Positions 27,963-44,611 of a stretch of 64,000 bases of DNA are shown piece by piece. The notes beneath the pieces are model-generated. The model worked only from the letters and a program-made list of their open reading frames with translations. It ran no database searches and had not been told where the DNA came from. Position 1 is the first letter of the stretch. Each line of letters begins with the position of its first letter. Source of the stretch: Azospirillum oryzae (GTDB taxonomy: Bacteria > Pseudomonadota > Alphaproteobacteria > Azospirillales > Azospirillaceae); contig NZ_VTTM01000007.1 in the NCBI RefSeq assembly GCF_008364795.1, positions 276,973 through 340,972 of the forward strand, read 5' to 3'. The position numbers and the translations under genes are program-made.

Positions 27963-29471
27963 ATGGCCCGCCCGGCGCGTCCGGTTCTGTCCAGCCTCGG
28001 GCCGGTGGCGCTCGACCGTGACGGAGCGGAGCCGCTGCACCGCCAGCTCTACCGCGCGCTGCGTCAGGCGGTGCTGGACGGCCGGCTGCGTCCGGGCGAG
28101 CGTCTGCCCCCCAGCCGGGCGCTCGCCACCGAGTGGGGGCTGTCGCGCAACACGGTGGTCACCGCCTACGACACGCTGCTGGCGGAGGGCTATGTCAGCG
28201 GCCGGGTGGGGGCCGGCACCTTCGTCGCGCCTTCGCTTCCCGATGCGGCGCCCGGCGGCGTTCCGTCCCGTGACGAAGCCCGGCGCGGTGTCGGCCTGTC
28301 CGCCCGCGGCCGGGCGCTGGCGGAGGCGCCGGCCATCGCCCGCGACCGGGCCGGACGGCCCTTCGCCCTCGGCACACCGGACCTCGGCGCCTTTCCCGTC
28401 GAGTTGTGGGCGCAACTGCTCGGCCGTTGCTGGCGTCACGGCGGACGGACGCTGGCGACCGATCCGGACCCGCTCGGCTATGCTCCGTTGCGGGCGGAGA
28501 TCGCCGCCTATCTGCGTGCGGTTCGCGCCGTGCGCTGCGAGGCGGAACAGGTCGTCATCGTCTCCGGCGCGCAGCAGGGCTTGGCGCTGATGGCGCAATT
28601 GCTTCTCGACCCCGGCGACGAGGCCTGGGTGGAGGAGCCCGGCTGGCCCGGCAACCGCGCCGCCCTGCTGGGGGCCGGGGCGCGGCTGGTCACGGTGCCG
28701 GTGGACGGCGAGGGCATCGACGTCGCCGCCGGCATGGCCAGTGGGGCCGGCGCCCGGCTGGCTCTGGTCACCCCCTCCCACCAGTTCCCCCTGGGTGTGA
28801 CAATGAGCCTCGCGCGCCGCCTGCGCCTGCTCGACTGGGCAGCCGCGTGTGACGCCTGGATCGTCGAGGATGATTACGACAGCGAGTTCCGCTATGCCGG
28901 CCCGCCGCTGGCCGCCCTCCAGGGGTTGGACGGCGCCGGCCGCGTCATCTATGTCGGCAGCTTCAGCAAGGTGATGTTCCCGGCGCTGCGGCTGGGCTAT
29001 GTCGTGGTGCCGCCCGATCTGGTGGAGCCGGTGCGCGCCGCCCGCCGCCATTTCGACGGCGGGACCAGCGTGGTGCCGCAGGCGGCGCTGCACCGCTTCC
29101 TGGCCGACGGCCATTTCGCCTCGCACCTGCGGGCGATGCGCTCCCTCTACGCCGCCAAGCGCACCGCCATCCTGGAGTCGATCACCAACGCCTTCGCCGG
29201 CTTCGCCAGCCCCGAGGCCGGGGAGGCCGGTATGCATGTCCTGCTCCGCCTGCCGTCCGACTGCCCCGACCATCTCCTGGCCGAACGCGCCGCCCGCATC
29301 GGCCTGACCACGCCATGCCTGTCCAGCTACCACCGCGCCGCCGATCTGGCTGCCGGCACCGGGACCACCGGCAACGGCCTCCTCCTCGGCTTCGCCGCCC
29401 ACGACCCGGCGACGCTCGACCGCGCCGTGCGCGATCTGGCGCGGCTGGCGGCCGATGTGGCAAACCGCTAA
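27963..29471 (+). CDS. MocR-type regulator (GntR HTH plus aminotransferase-like domain)
   Basis: 502 residues. A GntR winged helix-turn-helix (about 20-90: PLHRQLYRALRQAVLDGRL, LPPSRALATEWGLSRNTV) is joined by a linker to a fold-type I aminotransferase domain; SFSKVMFPALRLGY carries the PLP lysine K336. Such proteins (PdxR, GabR) sense pyridoxal phosphate, sometimes with an amino compound, and regulate a nearby divergent gene. Here that neighbour is an FMN protein of the pyridoxamine oxidase family. The start is directly before the HTH. Its stop overlaps the convergent gene's stop by 4 bp. Confidence 0.92.
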   Translation: MARPARPVLSSLGPVALDRDGAEPLHRQLYRALRQAVLDGRLRPGERLPPSRALATEWGLSRNTVVTAYDTLLAEGYVSGRVGAGTFVAPSLPDAAPGGVPSRDEARRGVGLSARGRALAEAPAIARDRAGRPFALGTPDLGAFPVELWAQLLGRCWRHGGRTLATDPDPLGYAPLRAEIAAYLRAVRAVRCEAEQVVIVSGAQQGLALMAQLLLDPGDEAWVEEPGWPGNRAALLGAGARLVTVPVDGEGIDVAAGMASGAGARLALVTPSHQFPLGVTMSLARRLRLLDWAAACDAWIVEDDYDSEFRYAGPPLAALQGLDGAGRVIYVGSFSKVMFPALRLGYVVVPPDLVEPVRAARRHFDGGTSVVPQAALHRFLADGHFASHLRAMRSLYAAKRTAILESITNAFAGFASPEAGEAGMHVLLRLPSDCPDHLLAERAARIGLTTPCLSSYHRAADLAAGTGTTGNGLLLGFAAHDPATLDRAVRDLARLAADVANR

Positions 29472-30397
29472 ACCGTCTCCGCCACCCGCTCGACCGCCGG
29501 CACTTCCCAGGCCGGGTAGCGCAGGCTCAGCTGGTGCGGGCGGTCCCGCATGTCCAGCACCGGGCGCAGCACCGACGGGTCTGCGCGCATGGCGTCCTCG
29601 CCGGCCATGTGGACGATGCCCAGGCGGCGGTTGGGCAGGTAATACTCCACCAGTTCCCGCCGCTCCGGGTCGAAGCGCCAGGGTCCGATATAGTTGCACC
29701 ATTCCGGCAGAAGCTCGACCGGCAGCCCGTCCAGATAGATCGCCCCCGCCATCGCCAACTGGTCGGAGGTGAACAGCCGGCCCTTGCGCAGCACCCGCTT
29801 CTGCCAGCGCTGGAACGCCTCCCAATGCGGCGCGTCGGACTTCAGCGCATAGGCGCCGGCATTCAGCGTCGGGCGGGTCGCCAGCGCCCGGCATTCCGCC
29901 GTGGTCAGCCCGGCGCGGCTGGAGTTCTTATAAAGGATCGACCGCACCCGCGCGAAGCGGCCGAACAGCCAGTCCAGCCGCAGCTCAGTCTCCGAAAAGC
30001 GGCCGAACTGGGCGACGATGGCGAAGCGGTTCAGCGCCGCCCCCCGCCGCAGCATCTCCACCGCCTCCCAATCCTGCACCCAGGCGTCGGCGTCGATCCA
30101 GATCACCGTGTCGTAGCCGGGGAAATATGTCGGCAGGTGCAGCTTGGCGAGGTTGGCCTTCAAATGGATGCGGTTGCGCAGCTTGTGCGCGGGGATGCTG
30201 ACCGGCCAGGGCGGCGTCACCACCGCGGCCCCCTGCGCCTTCAACTCCACGATCTGCCCGTCCGTCAGGCCCGCGTCGATCACGCCGATGGGGCAGTCGG
30301 CCGCCGGCTTCAACGCCCGCAGCGACGCGATCAGCTCGCGGATCAACGGATGATAGCGGCTGTCGCCGCCGGTGACGACGATGAAGGAGCCCAGCAT
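29468..30397 (-). CDS. Glycosyltransferase-like protein (GT-A fold, family 8-type pattern)
   Basis: 309 residues, not assigned to a named family. The N-terminus (FIVVTGGDSRYHPLIRELIASL) and the motif TVIWIDADAWVQDW, with a DxD-type sugar-nucleotide/metal site, suggest a GT-A fold glycosyltransferase of the glycogenin/LPS GT8 kind. Later NAGAYALKSD and FTSDQLAMAGAIYLDGL resemble the acceptor-side motifs of such enzymes. Donor and acceptor are unknown. It is monocistronic, converging on the MocR gene, with 292 bp of noncoding DNA between its start and the treS gene. An effector-like role cannot be excluded. Confidence 0.68.
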   Translation of the reverse strand: MLGSFIVVTGGDSRYHPLIRELIASLRALKPAADCPIGVIDAGLTDGQIVELKAQGAAVVTPPWPVSIPAHKLRNRIHLKANLAKLHLPTYFPGYDTVIWIDADAWVQDWEAVEMLRRGAALNRFAIVAQFGRFSETELRLDWLFGRFARVRSILYKNSSRAGLTTAECRALATRPTLNAGAYALKSDAPHWEAFQRWQKRVLRKGRLFTSDQLAMAGAIYLDGLPVELLPEWCNYIGPWRFDPERRELVEYYLPNRRLGIVHMAGEDAMRADPSVLRPVLDMRDRPHQLSLRYPAWEVPAVERVAETV

Positions 30398-30689
30398 GAT
30401 TTACCCGATACGCCATAGGCGTAAAGTTGTGCGTAGAGCCACCCTGCCTGGATAACCCTTCGGCGTCAATCGATGTCCCGTTCCGATTGCTGCGCTCTCG
30501 AACGGTTGAGCGGAAGCTCCCGCCGGTCCCTCTGAACGTGGTACGCCCCGATTCTCGCCGTCTTGCCTATCCGGAAGTCAGGGGTTGTCTGACGGGCCTT
30601 CGGGTGAAACCTTCGCCCCTGTGTCTTGTTTCCGTCCCGTGTTCCCGCGACACGTGTTCCGTCAAACGCTTCTCGAAAGTGCTCGACCC

Positions 30690-34040
<3,351 letters not shown>

Positions 34041-34121
34041 CCGGGCAAATCCGCGGCGGGAATGGTGTGACGAAACCGCCGCGGGTATGTTCACCTCCGG
34101 AGAAGGCGTTCCCTCCGTCTG

Positions 34122-34210
34122 CCGTCATTCCCGCAAAGGCGGGAATCCAGGGCTCCCCAAAACGGGGTTTAGCGCGTAAGCCTGGATCCCCGCCTTCGCG
34201 GGGATGACGG
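34122..34210. repeat. Intergenic palindromic repeat between treS and glgB
   Basis: CCGTCATTCCCGC (34122-34134) pairs with GCGGGGATGACGG (34198-34210) with one G-T mismatch. Inner segments (GGAATCCAGG with CCTGGATCCC) also pair. Palindromes starting GTCATTCCCGC are widespread dispersed intergenic repeats in proteobacteria. In RNA it would form a long hairpin between the two genes, upstream of the glgB ribosome binding site. Confidence 0.8.
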
Positions 34211-34270
34211 GGATGGAACGGTTGTGGTCCACAAGACGTTGGGGCCTCCACGAAGAAGGGCACTTGGCCA

Positions 34271-36574
<2,304 letters not shown>

Positions 36575-36698
36575 GGGAGAGGAGGCGCGGGGCGCACGCC
36601 CGGTCGGATTGCCGTGCCGGGCTTACCGCCGCCGCCCATCCGTGATAGGAAGAGTCTCCGATGGGACGAGTCCATTCCCGGATGAAGGAGGCCTGCGC

Positions 36699-36854
36699 AT
36701 GTCCGCCCCGATGACCGATTGCCGGATGCGCCGTTTTCCCGCCGGGACGACGGATGGAACAGTGGAACAGGTGCCGGGAAACTGTTCCATCCTGTTCCAA
36801 ACGCCCATCGCGACTCCATCGACCCAAACCGACGGATCACGGCGGCGCCCATGA
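36699..36854 (+). CDS. Small ORF (51 aa) overlapping the start of the next gene
   Basis: Not recognised. It starts with ATG preceded by a strong AAGGAGG, and its stop overlaps the ATG of the methyltransferase-like gene at 36851 (ATGA), the arrangement of a translationally coupled pair. The 51-residue product has no hydrophobic segment and no motif. The DNA of its middle part carries four half-sites of an inverted repeat. It may be a leader whose translation opens the start of the next gene, or the true ribosome binding site may just serve a chance frame. Confidence 0.45.
   Translation: MSAPMTDCRMRRFPAGTTDGTVEQVPGNCSILFQTPIATPSTQTDGSRRRP
36755..36799. promoter_or_regulatory. Four 8-bp half-sites: possible operator or RNA switch
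   Basis: TGGAACAG occurs at 36755-36762 and 36763-36770, directly repeated. Its complement CTGTTCCA occurs at 36782-36789 and 36792-36799. The two pairs can form nested dyads about 40 bp across, or a hairpin in RNA. The block lies 52 bp before the start of the methyltransferase-like gene and inside the small ORF. Confidence 0.6.
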
Positions 36855-38311
36855 ACGACTATTGCATCGCAAGCGGTTACCGCCACCGGCTCGACCCCGC
36901 CTACACCGAGGATACCGACGGCAGCAGGGTGGTCTGGCAGCCCGACGTCTACGCGGCGGCGGCGGTGCTGGCCGGCCGCTATGGCGCCCGCACCATCATC
37001 GATATCGGCTGCGGCGGCGCGAAGAAGCTGGGGCTGCTCGCCGGACGGTTTTCGGTGGTCGGCATCGATTACGGCAGCAATATCGAGTATTGCCGCGCCA
37101 CCTATCCGTTCGGCCGCTGGTTGACCGTCGACCTGGATGGGGAGGAGGCGCCGGCGCTTGCCGAAGCCCTGCGGTCGCTGGGGCCGGAAACCCTGGCTGA
37201 CGCCGTCGTCGTCTGTTCCGACGTGATCGAGCATCTGGTCCGGCCCGACGGGCTGCTGAAGGTGCTGGCCGGCATCGCGCCCGCGGTGCGGGCCTGTCTG
37301 ATTTCGACCCCGGAGCGCGAGCGCACCCATCACCCCGGCCATGCCGGGCCGCCGCCCAACCCCTGCCATGTGCGGGAATGGACCCTGGCGGAGTTCCGCG
37401 CCCTGCTGGACCATTTCGGCCTGCCGGTGATGCATGCCGGGCTGACGGCTTCGCACAACCGCGGCCGACCGAAGAGCACCATTCTGGCGGTGATTGACCA
37501 CAATGCCCGGCCGGCCGCGCTGGCCCGGCAGGAACGCCCGGTGACTGCGCTGCTGGTGACCCGCGACGATGCCGAGCATGTCGAGGGGCTGGTCGGCCGG
37601 CTGCACGCCGACGGCATCCGTATCCATGCCATCGACCTGGGATCGACCGACGGCACCCATGAGCTGCTGGGCGGCCAGTCGGCAAAGCTGGCGGCGTTGG
37701 AGCGCATCGCCACCCCGCTGGTCGCCGATGACGGCAAGTTCGACAGTTTCTGGCACCATGTGGAGGATGTCGCGGCGTCCTGTCCCGGCCATTGGATGCT
37801 GCTGCTGGAAGGCAACCAGCGGGCGGCACCGACCGGCTTCGGGCCATCCCTGCGGTCGGCGCTGGCTGGGGTGGAAGCCAGCGGGTTCAACGCGGTGAGC
37901 TTCACCGGGCTCGATTTCCATCCCGTCGATGGCGGCTATGGCAGGGCGCTCGATGCCGAGGCCTATTTCGGCATCTGTTCCTTCGCCCGTTCGACGGCCT
38001 CCCGCCACATGACGCGCGCCTGGATCCAGCCGGATTCCCATTCGGTTGGGTTGGCCGACACCGCCGGCTGCGCGCCGCTGTTCATCGGCCGGCGTGATTT
38101 CCCATACCGCTTCCTGATGAAGTCCTATCCGAAACGCCGGTTCCTGCCGGAGGATCCCTGGCTTCCCGCCCGCGTCGCACACAATGCCGCCTGGGGCTTC
38201 CCGCCCGGCGGACTGGACCTGATGGATTTCCATCAGCCCGATTTCCTGGACCGCAATTTTACGGAATGCGTCTTCGGCGTCGGGGTGCTCCGCCATGACT
38301 TCGGTCTCTAG
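36851..38311 (+). CDS. Methyltransferase domain joined to a glycosyltransferase-like domain
   Basis: 486 residues from the ATG at 36851. The first ~215 residues form a class I SAM-dependent methyltransferase (TIIDIGCGGAKKLGLL as motif I near 45-60; VVCSDVIEHLVRPDGLL as the later motif). The remainder begins VTALLVTRDDAEHVEGLVGRL and AIDLGSTDGTHELL, the pattern at the start of family 2-type glycosyltransferases, but the usual DxD loop is not clear. The substrate is unknown; position between glgB and glgX suggests a glycan or glucan modification, without proof. A small coupled ORF and half-site repeats precede it. Confidence 0.72.
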   Translation: MNDYCIASGYRHRLDPAYTEDTDGSRVVWQPDVYAAAAVLAGRYGARTIIDIGCGGAKKLGLLAGRFSVVGIDYGSNIEYCRATYPFGRWLTVDLDGEEAPALAEALRSLGPETLADAVVVCSDVIEHLVRPDGLLKVLAGIAPAVRACLISTPERERTHHPGHAGPPPNPCHVREWTLAEFRALLDHFGLPVMHAGLTASHNRGRPKSTILAVIDHNARPAALARQERPVTALLVTRDDAEHVEGLVGRLHADGIRIHAIDLGSTDGTHELLGGQSAKLAALERIATPLVADDGKFDSFWHHVEDVAASCPGHWMLLLEGNQRAAPTGFGPSLRSALAGVEASGFNAVSFTGLDFHPVDGGYGRALDAEAYFGICSFARSTASRHMTRAWIQPDSHSVGLADTAGCAPLFIGRRDFPYRFLMKSYPKRRFLPEDPWLPARVAHNAAWGFPPGGLDLMDFHQPDFLDRNFTECVFGVGVLRHDFGL

Positions 38312-38449
38312 CCACGGTCGGCCTATCCGGTCCGCGGGCGCCCTGGACTGCGGAATTTGCACGACCGGCCCGTGCCGGGTCGCGTATCGGCTTGATCCGG
38401 CTGTGGTTTTCCCGCCATCCTCTTTCGTCTTTCCCCACCGGTAGTCCGC

Positions 38450-40588
<2,139 letters not shown>

Positions 40589-40742
40589 GGGGCGGGCATG
40601 AAACAGGTGGCGCCTCGCCCTGCGATCCTTTGCCCACTGTCCATACCCCCGGCGGAGATGCTACCGCGACGGGCGAAGACAAAGCGTGTTACGCTACGCC
40701 GCGCGTTCCCGTCACAGCGGCAGCGGAGCTTCGGGTAGGACG

Positions 40743-41840
40743 ATGCCGGATTACGATTTCTCGCAGGTCGACGCCGCGATCATCGACAGCCAGCTCAACA
40801 CCGCGCGCGTGTTCCGCGACGTGCTGATCCGGCTGGGCTTCCGCCGGGTGGAGCTGTTCGATTCGGTGAAGGCCGCTACCGGTCTCTTGGCTGCCGCCAT
40901 GCCCGATCTGGTGCTGGTCGATGCCGACGGCGAGGATTCGGAAGCCTTCCGCTTCATCCGCTCCCTGCGCAACGAACCGGCGGTGCCCAACCCCTTCGCC
41001 TGCGTCATCGTCACCACCTGGGCGCCGACCCCGGCGCTGCTGACCCGCGTCACCAATGCCGGCGGCGACGATCTGCTGATGAAGCCGGTGTCGCCCAAGC
41101 AGGTGCGCGAGCGCATCGTCAGCCTGATCGAGGCGCGCAAGGGCTTCGTCGTCACCGCCGACTACACCGGCCCCGACCGCCGCAAATCCCCGCGCGAGGG
41201 CGCGCAGGTGCCGGTGCTGGACGCGCCCAACACGCTGCGGCTGAAGGCGACCGGCCAATGGTCCCAGTCCGGCGCCCGCATGCGGCTGAACGAGGCGGTC
41301 GCCACCGTCACCACCCAGAAGCGGCTGCGCGCCAGCATCCAGGTCGCCTTCCTGGTCGAATTCGCCCTGGCCGGGCTGGCGCGGCCGGTTCCCGACCGCA
41401 TGTCCATCGACCATGTCGGCCGCATCGGCGGCTTCCTCGACGACCTGCTGCGCCGGCTGGGCGACGACGGCGACCATGCCCCGGTGGAGGCGGTCGCCCG
41501 CGCCATCAAATCCCTCGCCGACAAGGTACGGGCCGCCGCCGAAGCCGGCCCCGTCTCCGCCGACGACCGCGACCAGTTGCAGGCGCTGTCCCGCGCCCTG
41601 ATGCAGGCCGTCGATCCCGACCGCCCGCTCGAGGCGATGACGCGAGAGGTCGCCGCCGCCGTCGACGGTTATCGCAGCCGGCTGGAGCAGATCGCCCAAG
41701 CCAAGGCCGCCGCTGCGGCATCGGCGCTGGCGGCGTCATCCGCCGATGCGGCGGGCGAGACCGCGAACGAGTCGATCGCTTCCTCCGCTCCGCCGCCGGC
41801 CACGGCCGGGCCGGCGGGCACCGCCCTGTCGGCTGGCTGA
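40743..41840 (+). CDS. Receiver-domain (CheY-like) protein in the glucan cluster
   Basis: 365 residues. The first ~125 residues are a receiver domain with D15, the phospho-acceptor D60 (LVLVDADG), T91 and K114 (MKPVSP) in the expected places, so phosphorylation is possible. The rest has no known output domain: no HTH or GGDEF is visible. It contains an arginine-rich region, a helical part (about 200-320) and an Ala/Pro-rich tail. It may act by protein-protein contact. AGGACG precedes the ATG. It lies between glgX and malQ, suggesting a link of signalling to glycogen turnover. Confidence 0.78.
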   Translation: MPDYDFSQVDAAIIDSQLNTARVFRDVLIRLGFRRVELFDSVKAATGLLAAAMPDLVLVDADGEDSEAFRFIRSLRNEPAVPNPFACVIVTTWAPTPALLTRVTNAGGDDLLMKPVSPKQVRERIVSLIEARKGFVVTADYTGPDRRKSPREGAQVPVLDAPNTLRLKATGQWSQSGARMRLNEAVATVTTQKRLRASIQVAFLVEFALAGLARPVPDRMSIDHVGRIGGFLDDLLRRLGDDGDHAPVEAVARAIKSLADKVRAAAEAGPVSADDRDQLQALSRALMQAVDPDRPLEAMTREVAAAVDGYRSRLEQIAQAKAAAAASALAASSADAAGETANESIASSAPPPATAGPAGTALSAG

Positions 41841-41972
41841 TGGGGCCAGTCAATGGGGCCGGTCAATGGGGGAGTGCCGATGGCATAGGCCGCCGGGCGG
41901 CATTGACGCCACGGGCCGCGACCCCAATCCCTAAGCCCCACCCTCTTTCCGTACAACCCGCGGGGACCCTGC

Positions 41973-44165
41973 ATGAGTGATCTCGACCGGCTGGCCGATC
42001 TGCTTGGACTAGAACCCCACTATCACGACATCTGGGGCAACCGGCGGGAGACCTCCACCGCCACCAAACGGGCACTGATCGCCGCCATGGGGTTGCCGGC
42101 CGCCACCGACGACCAGGTCGCCGACAGCCTCCACGCGGTCGAACGCCGGTCCTGGAGTCGCCCGCTGCCGCCGGTGCTGGTGATCGGGGAAGGGCAGGGG
42201 ATCGATCTGGGCGTCGCCCTGCCGGCCGGCCTGGACGATGCCACCCTGGCGTGGGACCTGACGCCGGAGGGCGGCACGGCCCAGGGTGGCCGCATCGCCA
42301 TCCGCGACCTGCCCGTCACCGACCGCGCCACCCTGGACGGCACGGCCTACGAGCGCCGCGCGCTGGGCGCCCAGCTGCCGGTATCGCTGCCCATCGGTTA
42401 CCACCGGCTGGACCTGCATGTGGAGACCGCCGGGGGGACGGCAGGGCCGTCCGGCTCCACCACCCTGATCGTGGCGCCGGACCGCTGCGTGACGGTGGAG
42501 GAGATAATGCCGGCCGGCCGCAGCTGGGGAATCGGCCTGCAGGTCTATTCGCTGCGGTCGGAGCATGACTGGGGCATGGGCGATTTCGGCGACCTCGCCG
42601 GCTTCGCGGAAGTTGCCGGGCGCCTTGGCGCCGGGCTTGTCGGCCTGAACCCGCTGCACGCCCTGTTCCCGGCCGACCCCAACCACATCGGTCCCTATTC
42701 GCCATCCAGCCGCCAGTTCCTGAACATCCTCTACATCGACCCGGCTTCCGTTCCCGAATACGCCGGCGCCGACGATCTGCGCGCCCGGATCGAGGCGCCC
42801 GCCTTCCAGTCCGCACTGGCCGCCGCCCGGCAGGCGGAGCTGGTCGATTACCCCGCCGTCGCGGCACTGAAGCTGCCGCTGCTGGAGGCGCTGCACGCCC
42901 GTTTCCGTGCTCTCCCCGACGACCACCCGCGCAAGGCCGCCTATGCCGCCTTCCGGCAGGACATGGGGCCCGCGCTCGACCGCCATGCCCTGTTCGACGC
43001 CCTGCACGAGCATTTCTTTCGACAGGATTCCGCGCAGTGGATGTGGCGGAGCTGGCCGGCCGCCTTCCAGGACCCACGGAGCGCCGAGGTTGCCGCCTTC
43101 GCCCGCGAGCATGCCGACCGCGTCGATTTCTTCGCCTGGGCACAGTTCGAGGCTGATCGCCAACTGGGCGAGGCCGCTTCGCGCGGACGCTCCGCCGGTC
43201 TTGCCATGGGCTTCTATCGCGACCTCGCCGTCGCCGCCCATCCCGGTGGTGGCTCCGCCTGGGCCGATCCGTCGATGCTGGTGCAGGGCGCCAATGTCGG
43301 GGCGCCGCCCGACCAGTTCAACATGAACGGGCAGAACTGGGGCCTTGCCCCTCTGTCGCCGCTGGGCCTGCGCGAGTCCGCCTACCGCCCTTTCATTGAG
43401 CTTCTGCGCGCCAACATGCGCCATGCCGCAGCGCTCCGTATCGACCATGTGATGGCGCTGCAGCACCTGTTCTGGATTCCGGAGGACGGCAGCCCCGGCG
43501 CCTATGTCGCCTATCCCTTCCACGATCTGCTGCGCATTGTGGCGCTGGAGAGCCGGCGCAACCGCTGTGTCGTGATCGGCGAGGATCTGGGCACAGTACC
43601 GGAGGGCTTCCGCCCGGCGCTGGAGCAGGCCGGCATCCTCAGCTACCGTGTGCTCTATTTCGAGCGTACCTCCGACGGCGGCTTCAAGTCCCCCGGCGAC
43701 TATCCCGCCGGGTCGATGGCGACGGTCAGCACCCATGATCTGGCGCCTTTCAAAGGCTTCTGGACCGGCCGCGACCTGGACTGGCGCCGGCGCCTCGGCC
43801 TTTATCCGGACGACGCCAGCCGCGACAAGGACATCTGGGACCGCGGCGTCGACCGCTGGCGCCTGTTGCAAGCATTGTCGCGCGAGGGTCTGCGTCCCGA
43901 CAGCTATCCGACCGAGGACGGCGATCAGCCTTTCCGCGTCGAACTGTCCGCCGCCGTCCACGCATATCTGGCGCGTACCCCGTCCCGCATCGTGATGGTG
44001 CAGATCGAGGACGCGTTGGCCGACGACGAGCAACCCAACCTGCCCGGCACCGTGGACCAGCACCCCAACTGGCGCCGCCGCCTTCCTCGCAAGCTGAAGG
44101 AGTTGGAGACCGACGACGACCTCCGCCACATCATCGCCCCGATCGCCGCCATCGCCCCGCGCTGA
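41973..44165 (+). CDS. malQ: 4-alpha-glucanotransferase (amylomaltase)
   Basis: 730 residues, GH77. Transfers glucan segments between maltodextrins, helping to use the short oligosaccharides released by GlgX. An N-terminal domain of about 170 residues precedes the barrel with ALRIDHVMALQHLFWIP (catalytic Asp), VVIGEDLGTVP (acid/base Glu) and VSTHDLAPFKGF (third Asp). The long N-terminal domain is normal for bacterial MalQ. It is the last gene of the cluster before the tRNA and the accessory region. Confidence 0.95.
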   Translation: MSDLDRLADLLGLEPHYHDIWGNRRETSTATKRALIAAMGLPAATDDQVADSLHAVERRSWSRPLPPVLVIGEGQGIDLGVALPAGLDDATLAWDLTPEGGTAQGGRIAIRDLPVTDRATLDGTAYERRALGAQLPVSLPIGYHRLDLHVETAGGTAGPSGSTTLIVAPDRCVTVEEIMPAGRSWGIGLQVYSLRSEHDWGMGDFGDLAGFAEVAGRLGAGLVGLNPLHALFPADPNHIGPYSPSSRQFLNILYIDPASVPEYAGADDLRARIEAPAFQSALAAARQAELVDYPAVAALKLPLLEALHARFRALPDDHPRKAAYAAFRQDMGPALDRHALFDALHEHFFRQDSAQWMWRSWPAAFQDPRSAEVAAFAREHADRVDFFAWAQFEADRQLGEAASRGRSAGLAMGFYRDLAVAAHPGGGSAWADPSMLVQGANVGAPPDQFNMNGQNWGLAPLSPLGLRESAYRPFIELLRANMRHAAALRIDHVMALQHLFWIPEDGSPGAYVAYPFHDLLRIVALESRRNRCVVIGEDLGTVPEGFRPALEQAGILSYRVLYFERTSDGGFKSPGDYPAGSMATVSTHDLAPFKGFWTGRDLDWRRRLGLYPDDASRDKDIWDRGVDRWRLLQALSREGLRPDSYPTEDGDQPFRVELSAAVHAYLARTPSRIVMVQIEDALADDEQPNLPGTVDQHPNWRRRLPRKLKELETDDDLRHIIAPIAAIAPR

Positions 44166-44325
44166 CCGCAGTCCGCCACCGGCGGTCCTGGGGAATCCGG
44201 GCCGCCGGCGGCCGTTGGAAAAAAATGCATCCCAAGCGAAAAAAGCTCTTCACAGCCCGGCACATGGTCGCTATAAACCCGCCCACACCACGGGGCACGG
44301 CAAACGAGCCGCTCCGGTGACGGTC

Positions 44326-44399
44326 TGGGGGATCGTCTAGCGGTAGGACAGCGGACTCTGACTCCGCCAGCCTAGGTTCGAATCCTAGTCCCCCAACCA
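44326..44399 (+). tRNA. tRNA-Gln (anticodon CTG), CCA encoded
   Basis: A complete cloverleaf: acceptor TGGGGGA pairs with TCCCCCA, anticodon arm GCGGA-CTCTGAC-TCCGC gives CTG, T arm CTAGG-TTCGAAT-CCTAG, discriminator A and CCA at 44397-44399. The 74-nt gene reads Gln (CAG codons). It marks the end of the ordinary chromosome; integrative elements often use tRNA 3' ends, but no second copy of this 3' end was seen in the window. Confidence 0.95.
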
Positions 44400-44523
44400 A
44401 CCTTTTCAATCACTTAGCAACTGCGTTTGGGCCGGTTGGGTGCTCCAGTAAGCACCCAGTAAGCACGGTCCTTCGTGCTGAGCAGCTCTTGGTGGTTGGC
44501 CGCAGTTACCGAACCAACCACTT

Positions 44524-44573
44524 TCAGGCTCATAACCTGAAGGCCGCAGGTTCAAATCCTGCCCCCGCAACCA
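44524..44573 (+). pseudogene. 3' fragment of an initiator-type tRNA-Met (integration scar)
   Basis: From the anticodon arm (TCAGG-CTCATAA-CCTGA, anticodon CAT) through the T arm (GCAGG-TTCAAAT-CCTGC) to the acceptor strand CCCCGCA, A and CCA, this matches the 3' half of an alphaproteobacterial initiator tRNA. The expected 5' part (acceptor TGCGGGG or similar and D arm) is absent in the 120 bp before it. Such 3' fragments are left where an integrase recombined within a tRNA gene. It is not a functional tRNA. Confidence 0.75.
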
Positions 44574-44578
44574 AATCT

Positions 44579-44611
44579 AAGCCCCTGGAAAATAATAATT
44601 TTCGAGGGCTT
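44579..44611 (+). terminator. Hairpin right after the tRNA fragment
   Basis: AAGCCC (44579-44584) pairs with GGGCTT (44606-44611), continued by GGAAAAT/ATTTTC around AATA, with a small internal bulge and a few T after it. It looks like a tRNA-transcript terminator, which suggests that the DNA right of the fragment is the original flank. Confidence 0.5.

Noticed and set aside
44524..44573. A functional tRNA-Met gene
   Set aside because: The acceptor 5' strand and D arm cannot be found in the preceding 120 bp.
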